64,000 bases of DNA from Enteractinococcus helveticum. Lineage in GTDB: Bacteria; Actinomycetota; Actinomycetes; Actinomycetales; Micrococcaceae. The notes beneath the pieces are model-generated. The model made no database searches. It had not been told where the DNA came from and worked only from the letters and a program-made list of their open reading frames with translations. The position numbers were made by a program, and so were the translations under genes. Below are positions 58,823 to 64,000 of the stretch, in pieces; the first letter of the stretch is position 1, and each line of letters opens with the position of its first letter. The stretch is from the NCBI RefSeq assembly GCF_001657475.1, contig NZ_LXEY01000016.1, positions 1 to 64,000 of the forward strand. The letters run 5' to 3'.

Positions 58823-59527
58823 ATGTCGGAAATGAACTCTCCGCAGGGGACTGATCGGCGTGCGATCCCCCAGCGATCAACGACGTGGGCGGCCAAACTT
58901 GCCGATGTTATGTATGCCGCAAGACTTACGCCAAATAGAGTATCTGTGGGGTCAGTCCTCTTCGCCACACTTGGTGCCGCAGCGTTAATCGCTTCTGCAT
59001 TGGTGACCACCGACGGCGCTCGAGCGGTTTGGTTGATCGTGGCAGTGGTGTGCATTCCGCTGCGGTTACTCTTGAACATGCTCGACGGCATGTTGGCCGT
59101 GGAGAGGGGCATGCACACACCCACCGGTGATCTATTCAATGAAGTTCCTGACCGGGTGGCTGACCTCATGCTGTTGGCAGCTGCCGGGTATGCCACGCTT
59201 GGGATCTGGGCTACCAGCAGTATCGATTGGGGTGTCGTGATTGGATGGGCGGCGGCATCGGCAGCCGTTATGACCGCTTATGTGCGCACTCTGGGTGCTG
59301 CGAACGGAGTAGGTAATTTCTTTGGCGGTCCGATGGCTAAGCCCGCACGCATGTGGGTGTTGGTCGTGGCTAGCCTGGCATCGCTTTTCGAACCGCTCTT
59401 TGATGGGCGGGGGTTATTTCTTGCCACCGGTTTAGTCATCATTCTGGTGGGTTCGGTTGTCACTGTGATCATGCGGCTCAAACGAATCGCCGCGGCCCTG
59501 CAGGTTCGAAAGGCCGATGTGTCATGA
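58823..59527 (+). CDS. CDP-alcohol phosphatidyltransferase with altered motif
   Basis: 234 residues with six membrane helices. The CDP-alcohol motif D-G-x2-A-R-x8-G-x3-D-x3-D appears near residue 92 as DGMLAVERGMHTPTGDLFNE followed by VPD: Arg after Ala is Val, and the third Asp is Asn. The same change occurs in the YnbA-like subgroup, so it is probably a family trait, but activity with standard substrates is uncertain. Its stop overlaps the acyltransferase start (ATGA). The trio with the next two genes mirrors the ynbA/ynbB arrangement of enterobacteria, so it should make a phospholipid or lipid-linked product. Confidence 0.8.
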   Translation: MSEMNSPQGTDRRAIPQRSTTWAAKLADVMYAARLTPNRVSVGSVLFATLGAAALIASALVTTDGARAVWLIVAVVCIPLRLLLNMLDGMLAVERGMHTPTGDLFNEVPDRVADLMLLAAAGYATLGIWATSSIDWGVVIGWAAASAAVMTAYVRTLGAANGVGNFFGGPMAKPARMWVLVVASLASLFEPLFDGRGLFLATGLVIILVGSVVTVIMRLKRIAAALQVRKADVS

Positions 59528-60234
59528 GTAAACCATCGAATCTCTTCAAACGTGGCCTGTCGAAAACTATTCTTACGGCCACCGGTGCCAATCTCGTTGC
59601 CCAGGGTGACGACGGTTCCGAACCGTATTTCCCCGACCAAGCGATTTACTATGCCAACCACTCATCACACCTGGATTTTTTGATGCTGTGGGCCATTATG
59701 CCCGCCGAGCTGCAGCCTCGGGTGCGTCCCATTGCGGCAGATGACTACTGGGGTTCAGGTATTCGACGTTCGATTGCTCGCGGCGTCTTCAACGCGCATC
59801 TGGTGCAGCGCTATAAGGATCGCCCGTATACTCGGGCCGATGAGAAATCGACGGTAAAGACCGATTCGGGCAGCTCACCGAAACAGGGTCAGCTTGCCGG
59901 GATGACCACGATCCTGGATGAGGGTGATTCACTGATCATCTTCCCTGAAGGCACGCGTGGACCGGCTGATGAGGTCGCGACATTCCATGCGGGGCTGTAC
60001 CGATTAGCACAACACGCACCACATCTGCCGGTAGTGCCGGTGACGTTGAAAAACCTTGGCAGGGTGCTCCCCAAAGGCGAGCTGATTCCGGTCCCCCACC
60101 TGTCAACCGTTGTGGTGCATGATCCGATCTATCTACAAGACCATGAAACCCAAGAAGCGTTTCTCAACCGTGCACGCAGTATTATTGCCGAGGAGCTCAA
60201 GGCCAAGGACACTGCTGAAGGAGACACTGCATGA
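59524..60234 (+). CDS. 1-acyl-sn-glycerol-3-phosphate acyltransferase (PlsC-like)
   Basis: 236 residues of the PlsC family. The catalytic box is NHSSHLDFLML (H-x4-D) near 42, and the second block is IIFPEGTRGPADEV near 138. No strong membrane helix is present beyond a hydrophobic patch near the catalytic box. It acylates a lysophospholipid or related alcohol using acyl-CoA. It overlaps both neighbours by four bases and is tightly coupled to the CDP-alcohol and CDP-DAG enzymes, which suggests one pathway. Confidence 0.9.
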   Translation: MSKPSNLFKRGLSKTILTATGANLVAQGDDGSEPYFPDQAIYYANHSSHLDFLMLWAIMPAELQPRVRPIAADDYWGSGIRRSIARGVFNAHLVQRYKDRPYTRADEKSTVKTDSGSSPKQGQLAGMTTILDEGDSLIIFPEGTRGPADEVATFHAGLYRLAQHAPHLPVVPVTLKNLGRVLPKGELIPVPHLSTVVVHDPIYLQDHETQEAFLNRARSIIAEELKAKDTAEGDTA

Positions 60235-61220
60235 TCGGACTCTTCAATGAGACCGTAGTCAACCTATTTCTCGGTATCGGTGGAATCCTTGTTCTCGCCA
60301 CCATCGTTGCGATCCTGCTGGGACTGCGCCATCGTGGCAATGACAGCGCCACACTAAAGAATCTCAATCAGCGCATCGGTGCCTGGTGGATCATGGCGAT
60401 CGGGCTGGCGGTCACGTTGCTGATCGGCGAGACCGCCGTCATCGTGTTATTCCTGGTGCTCTCATTCCTGGCGTTGCGTGAATTTCTGACGATTGCCCCA
60501 ACGCATCGTTCGGATCATAAGACGCTGGTCTGGTTGGTCTACATTATCCCGCTGATCAACTACTGGTTTTTGTGGGAGCACTGGTACGGCGCGTTCTCCG
60601 TGCTGATCCCGGTGTATGCGTTCTTGTTCTTACCGATCCGCAATGCGCTGGTTGGCGATACCGACAACTTCTTGCAGCGTGCAGCACTGATTCAATGGGC
60701 GCTGATGGTTTGTGTGTATGCCATCAGCCACGTGCCAGCGATCATGCAATTACCAGTCATGATGGACGTGGGACGGCAAACAGCCGAAGGCGCACCCTTG
60801 GGCTCTGGTGGTGCTGAAGGCGCGCTGCTGATGCTGTTCCTTGTGGTGGTGGTCCAACTGTCCGATGTGTTCCAGTACATCTGGGGCAAGACGTTGGGCA
60901 AACACCCGGTCGCGCCGAAAGTCTCACCAAATAAGACCTGGGAAGGGTTGGTCGGTGGCGTACTGACGGCGACGGCGATTGGTGCCGGCCTATGGTGGAT
61001 CACACCGTTTACCTGGTGGCAGGCCGCACTGTTAGCCTTCGTCTCGTGTCTAATGGGCTTTTTCGGCGGACTGGTGATGTCGTCGATCAAACGCGACCGC
61101 GGGGTCAAAGACTTCGGAGCCACAATTGCCGGTCACGGTGGGATCATGGACCGGCTAGACTCTCTGAGTTTCGCCGCGCCAGTATTCTTCCACTTGGTCC
61201 GATTCTTCTTCACCACTTAG
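60231..61220 (+). CDS. Phosphatidate cytidylyltransferase (CDP-DAG synthase)
   Basis: 329 residues with eight or so membrane helices. The family signature near the C-terminus is present: SSIKRDRGVKDFGATIAGHG then GIMDRLDSL (S-x3-R-x4-K-D-x5-P/A-G-H-G-G-x2-D-R-x-D-S), with Ala replacing the usual Pro. It makes CDP-diacylglycerol from phosphatidate and CTP. As the third gene of the operon it would supply the activated lipid for the 58823 enzyme. A housekeeping CdsA is presumably elsewhere. Confidence 0.88.
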   Translation: MIGLFNETVVNLFLGIGGILVLATIVAILLGLRHRGNDSATLKNLNQRIGAWWIMAIGLAVTLLIGETAVIVLFLVLSFLALREFLTIAPTHRSDHKTLVWLVYIIPLINYWFLWEHWYGAFSVLIPVYAFLFLPIRNALVGDTDNFLQRAALIQWALMVCVYAISHVPAIMQLPVMMDVGRQTAEGAPLGSGGAEGALLMLFLVVVVQLSDVFQYIWGKTLGKHPVAPKVSPNKTWEGLVGGVLTATAIGAGLWWITPFTWWQAALLAFVSCLMGFFGGLVMSSIKRDRGVKDFGATIAGHGGIMDRLDSLSFAAPVFFHLVRFFFTT

Positions 61221-61378
61221 TTTTCGCATTCCACAACTTTAGTCAAGGAAGACGGGCCCGCGGTCCTGACCGAACAGACTTGTCCACATCTGGAGACGGC
61301 GCAACTGCGGAAGTAGGGATCATCTCCTAGATTTGCTGGAAACAGTTGTTCCCTATGGTGCAGAATAGGAATGTGTAT

Positions 61379-61690
61379 ATGTCGGTAGAAACACTTGCGA
61401 TTATCATTTCCGCCGCCGGCTTGCTCGTCACACTGGGCGGTGGGATTTTTGCTGGCTTCGCATGGATGATCCGACGCACGGACGCCCAATTCACTGAAGT
61501 ACGGGAACAGTTCCGTGCAGTTCGTGGAGAATTCCGTGCAGACCTACACCAAATACGAGAAGACCTTCATCAGGTACGAGGAGACCTTCACCAGGTACGA
61601 GAAGAGCTCACCGAGGTCAAAATCGCGGTAGCGCGTTTGGAAGGTCCTCGCGAACGTCTCATCTGGCCCCGGGGTTCAACCGGCCAGTAA
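61379..61690 (+). CDS. Membrane protein with heptad-repeat coiled coil
   Basis: 103 residues. One N-terminal helix (7-29) is followed by a coiled coil (about 32-85) with nearly identical heptads DLHQIRE, DLHQVRG, DLHQVRE. The DNA shows the same as three 21-base repeats at 61541-61603. ATG 61379 has AGGA 9 bases upstream; ATG 61355 and 61346 are alternatives. The topology suggests an anchored oligomer, like small phage or septum proteins, but the function is unknown. Confidence 0.6.
   Translation: MSVETLAIIISAAGLLVTLGGGIFAGFAWMIRRTDAQFTEVREQFRAVRGEFRADLHQIREDLHQVRGDLHQVREELTEVKIAVARLEGPRERLIWPRGSTGQ
61541..61603 (+). repeat. Three 21-base tandem repeats within the coiled-coil gene
   Basis: Units at 61541-61561, 61562-61582 and 61583-61603 of the form GACCTxCAyCArrTACGAGrA differ by a few bases. 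They preserve the heptad frame exactly and are a likely site for unit gain or loss. Confidence 0.75.
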
Positions 61691-61702
61691 GAAGTCCCGT
61701 GC

Positions 61703-62131
61703 TTAGTTGATTTCGGCTTCACAGATCTCGATGAGGTTGCGTTCGGCTTCCATGACCTCGTTGAGACCGGATGAGCCCATCAGTTCTGTTTTTTCTTCGA
61801 TCGACACGTCTGGATCTGCCAGGGTGTTGACCATGTCGAACATTGGCAGGGTCTTGGAGGCTTCTTCGACAAACGTGTCGTCTTGGGAACTATCGATCAG
61901 TGCGTTGAAGTCGTTGGTGGCATCGTCAATCATGGCACGTACAGCATCGGCGTCATAGGATTCACCGGATCCGACGAGTTGCATCGCTTCACCGATGGCC
62001 CCGGCATGGTCCTGATCAAATTCCCAATAGTCTTCACAAGAGTTTGCCAGTGCGTTGCCGCCACAAGCAGTGAGTCCTAAAATGCCTGCCGTAGCGACGG
62101 ATGCTAGGGCAAGGTGACGACGAATACGCAT
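61703..62131 (-). CDS. Lipoprotein of unknown function
   Basis: 142 residues with a lipoprotein signal peptide (MRIRRHLALASVATAGILGL) and lipobox LTAC-GGN (Cys at residue 23). The mature part is acidic and helical, with two further Cys that may pair (SCEDYW and EICEAEIN). GGAACC lies 9 bases before ATG 62131; the frame extends to 62218. I recognise no domain. Likely anchored on the outer face of the membrane. Confidence 0.75.
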   Translation of the reverse strand: MRIRRHLALASVATAGILGLTACGGNALANSCEDYWEFDQDHAGAIGEAMQLVGSGESYDADAVRAMIDDATNDFNALIDSSQDDTFVEEASKTLPMFDMVNTLADPDVSIEEKTELMGSSGLNEVMEAERNLIEICEAEIN

Positions 62132-62162
62132 AAAAAATGGTTCCTTCAGGGTGAGTGATCTG

Positions 62163-62195
62163 AGCGTGGGGCTGGGCAAGGCCCCGCCCCACGCT
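62163..62195. terminator. Hairpin between nagB and the lipoprotein gene
   Basis: Nine-base arms AGCGTGGGG/CCCCACGCT (62163-62171, 62187-62195) lie downstream of nagB and upstream of the lipoprotein gene, both minus strand. It may terminate nagB or act in the lipoprotein leader. No T-run. Confidence 0.5.
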
Positions 62196-62319
62196 ACCGA
62201 TATTTCACTAGGAACCAAAATTTGTTGAAGATGATATCAAGCGGGTTTTTATAACTGTCGCTGACAGTTCATCGAGAATTCATATCCAACGGCGTCTTGT
62301 TGTTCACAGTTGACCGGTG

Positions 62320-63072
62320 CTAGTCCACTTTCAGTGGTTCGCAGTCGACCTTGGCGGCGGCTGCTTCATCCAGATAGAACACGCAATCGCTGTGCAGTTG
62401 CAGTCCGGAACCTGGGCGTTCTTCAGCAGGCGGCTCAGCCAACGAGTCACGAATCGCATCTGCTTTTGCTTCACCGAAGGCCATCAGAATGGCTTTGCGT
62501 GATTTCAGAATGGTCCCGATGCCCTGGGTGACGGCCAAGGGTGGAACTTCGTCGACGCTGTCAAAAAATCGTGAGTTGTCTTGGCGGGTCATCTCGGTGA
62601 GCCGTCCAACGTGGGTTGGCGATTCGAATGGTGTACCGGGCTCGTTGAACCCAATGTGGCCGTTGCGTCCGATGCCAAGTAGCTGGAGGTCGATGCCGCC
62701 GGCTGCTTCAATTTGTTCGTCGTAGTAGCGTACTGGGCCTTCGGTTGCGTCATCTGGAGCCTCAGGTACGTGTACCTGAGATGGATCCACACCCAGTGGA
62801 ACGGTCACGGTGCGGTTGATGACGGCGTGGTACGACTCGGGGTGGTCCCATGGCAGGGCGATGTATTCGTCCAATGCAAAGAACTGCAGCTGGGAAACAT
62901 CGGTGTTGTTTTCTTTGATTTTTTCTGCCAGCAAATCGTAGGCCAGTTCTGGTGTGGAACCGGTGGCGACGCCGATGACCGCGTTTGGTTTTTCCACGAT
63001 CAGATCGTGCATCATCTGAGCGACCTCTTCGGAGGCGTTCTCTTTATCGGGCAGAATTTTTACTTTTACCAT
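62320..63072 (-). CDS. nagB: Glucosamine-6-phosphate deaminase
   Basis: 250 residues of the NagB family. Motifs are VIGVATGSTPELAYD near 35, FFALDEYIALPWDHPESYH near 64 (catalytic Asp) and LLGIGRNGHIGFNEPGTPF near 131 (catalytic His). It converts glucosamine-6-phosphate to fructose-6-phosphate and ammonia, linking amino-sugar use to glycolysis. No nagA or transporter adjoins. ATG 63072 has only a weak GGGGAT upstream. Confidence 0.95.
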   Translation of the reverse strand: MVKVKILPDKENASEEVAQMMHDLIVEKPNAVIGVATGSTPELAYDLLAEKIKENNTDVSQLQFFALDEYIALPWDHPESYHAVINRTVTVPLGVDPSQVHVPEAPDDATEGPVRYYDEQIEAAGGIDLQLLGIGRNGHIGFNEPGTPFESPTHVGRLTEMTRQDNSRFFDSVDEVPPLAVTQGIGTILKSRKAILMAFGEAKADAIRDSLAEPPAEERPGSGLQLHSDCVFYLDEAAAAKVDCEPLKVD

Positions 63073-63113
63073 GCGTTATCCCCGTTCGGATTGTTTTAGG
63101 CATTAAGTGTATC

Positions 63114-63148
63114 GGTGATCAACGGTGTTTCCGCACTGGTTGATCACC
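63114..63148. promoter_or_regulatory. Inverted repeat GGTGATCAAC-N15-GTTGATCACC upstream of nagB
   Basis: Ten-base perfect arms (63114-63123, 63139-63148) lie 42-76 bases before nagB ATG and 66 bases after the ECF gene stop. It may be the terminator of the ECF operon or an operator of nagB; the wide spacer and lack of T-run slightly favour an operator. It does not match the DasR consensus. Confidence 0.45.
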
Positions 63149-63213
63149 TGCGTGCCGATTTTTTCACTTTACACTGGCTACCGGTGCCTACGGCTACATT
63201 TGGGGCACGGAAA

Positions 63214-63807
63214 TCAGTCCAGTCCGCGAACGACTAGGGCATCTGCCATATCGTCGGCGTGTTTCAACGACAGCACCAGCACCGGGACCACCCACGCCCA
63301 GGGGGCAAGCTTTACACCGCGAGCGCGCTGTGCGTCACGAACCTGACGGATAAACCCCATGATCTGACCCAGGGCGGAGAGCATGAGTGCCACCGCCAGG
63401 GCAATCTTGTAGGGATTGGCGCCTAAGGGTTTGAACGGCGTCATGAGTTTTTCTACCGAGGCGACCAGGTGTTTGATCTTGGTGGTGCGGGTGAACAGTT
63501 GGGCGCCCAGGATGATCGTGGTGAGCCGGGCGATCACGGTTGCGGCGACTTCGGGTTCGTTGAAGATCAGCTGTGTGATGAGCAAAAAGACGAGCAGAAA
63601 TGCCATGCGCAACACGTCGGTGACCATGATGCGCAGTGGCAGGCGGGCGAGCAGGTAGCCCAGCAGTGGGACAGCGACCACCAGGATGGACCAGTAGGAG
63701 TCGGGCAGAAAGAACAGGGCGGCTGAGCCGATGGCCAGCACTGCGAGTTTGAGTCCGGTGGGGGTCCGGTGGATGAACGACCAGGTGGGATAGTACAGCG
63801 AGAGCAT
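63214..63807 (-). CDS. ECF transporter T component (EcfT/BioN-like)
   Basis: 197 residues with five or six membrane segments. The two coupling motifs of T components are visible as QRARGVK near 155 (A-R-G) and VVRGL at the C-terminus (near 193). ATG 63807 lies just after the stop of the upstream ATPase gene (TAATATG). With the ATPase it forms part of a vitamin/cation ECF transporter; the size and gene order fit BioMN (biotin) but the substrate-binding S component is outside the window. Confidence 0.83.
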   Translation of the reverse strand: MLSLYYPTWSFIHRTPTGLKLAVLAIGSAALFFLPDSYWSILVVAVPLLGYLLARLPLRIMVTDVLRMAFLLVFLLITQLIFNEPEVAATVIARLTTIILGAQLFTRTTKIKHLVASVEKLMTPFKPLGANPYKIALAVALMLSALGQIMGFIRQVRDAQRARGVKLAPWAWVVPVLVLSLKHADDMADALVVRGLD

Positions 63808-63808
63808 A

Positions 63809-64000
63809 TTAGCCGATGTGTTCCAGGTAGGCGCAGATGGCATCTGGGCCGCGGTGGGCGATGGCGGCGTCGTGGATCCAGATGATGTCCTGGCATTTGG
63901 CGGCCAGCTGGAGATCGTGGGTGATCAGGATGAGTTGGCGGTTACTCGAGGCAAAGAGTTGCTCGCCCACGAGTTTGGCGTAGCGGGCGTCCAGCATGGT
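63809..64000 (-). CDS. ECF transporter ATPase (EcfA/BioM-like), C-terminal part, cut by window end
   Basis: Only the last 63 or so codons are in the window. The H-loop LILITHDLQLAAKCQDII and the following segment IAHRGPDAICAYLEHI identify an ABC ATPase of the ECF type. The frame runs out of the window at 64000, so the start and Walker motifs are not seen. It is directly upstream of the T component (TAATATG), in the same operon. Confidence 0.8.
   Translation of the reverse strand, partial: TMLDARYAKLVGEQLFASSNRQLILITHDLQLAAKCQDIIWIHDAAIAHRGPDAICAYLEHIG

Overview
The window reads as a chromosomal segment of a moderately GC-rich actinobacterium, most likely Micrococcales and close to the Micrococcaceae. 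The signs are a DUF222/HNH endonuclease, a bkd-type 2-oxoacid dehydrogenase operon, an Aquifex-type aconitase, a CsoR-CopZ-CopA copper operon, a GAP/Sap-family membrane protein and a GAF-regulator/DUF779/ExaC aldehyde module. This placement comes from recognising families by eye, not from a database search. I found no rRNA, tRNA, insertion sequence, CRISPR array or intact prophage.

Layout. 1-5.3 kb: a decayed CBS-domain end, a small Cys-rich zinc protein, then a minus-strand operon of E1 alpha, E1 beta, E2 and an alpha/beta hydrolase. 5.3-10.6 kb: amino acid and aromatic metabolism (FAD amino acid dehydrogenase, PLP aminotransferase, IclR regulator divergent from a phenol-hydroxylase-type monooxygenase). 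10.6-13.5 kb: a wrecked DUF421 gene, a holin-like membrane protein, and an overlapping pair made of a WXG100-like protein and a large hydrolase. 13.7-20.4 kb: purB, a ThDP enzyme divergent from an Lrp/AsnC regulator, an AAA ATPase lacking its usual Walker B glutamate, a GAP protein and an orphan protein. 20.6-24 kb: MFS transporter, metallo-beta-lactamase hydrolase and divergent LysR regulator. 24-26.5 kb: small stress-type proteins (SDR, ChaB/Rho_N, KGG repeats, mini membrane protein). 26.5-33.3 kb: acyl-CoA dehydrogenase, TM2 protein, rlmN, DUF779, GAF regulator and aldehyde dehydrogenase. 33.3-40.9 kb: hydrolase, aconitase, a 37-codon mini-gene, a frameshifted rraA, the HNH endonuclease and an MFS exporter.

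The most interesting part is 40.9-46.6 kb. Three consecutive small ORFs, two of them absent from a minimum-60-codon ORF scan, encode peptides with the same 16-residue double-glycine leader, of the form [F/L]G-x-x-[L/V]-[T/N]-D-x-[D/E]-L-[A/S]-[T/S]-F-x-G-G. They are followed by a hairpin with a T-run, a peptidase C39-ABC exporter that would cleave such leaders, a small unknown protein, a NarL-type two-component system and a secreted proline-rich peptide. No modification enzyme is present. This looks like a complete secreted-peptide system, either bacteriocin or signal, of a type I do not recognise.

47-64 kb: a DUF4041/T5orf172 (GIY-YIG) protein in AT-richer DNA, a GNAT acetyltransferase, the copper operon with two CsoR-type operators, a CDF transporter, about 0.9 kb of decayed DNA containing a P-type ATPase relic, a formimidoylglutamase, an operon of two HTH proteins with a short rifampin-phosphotransferase-like protein, a three-gene phospholipid cassette (CDP-alcohol phosphotransferase, acyltransferase, CDP-DAG synthase), a lipoprotein, nagB and the start of an ECF transporter operon cut by the window edge.
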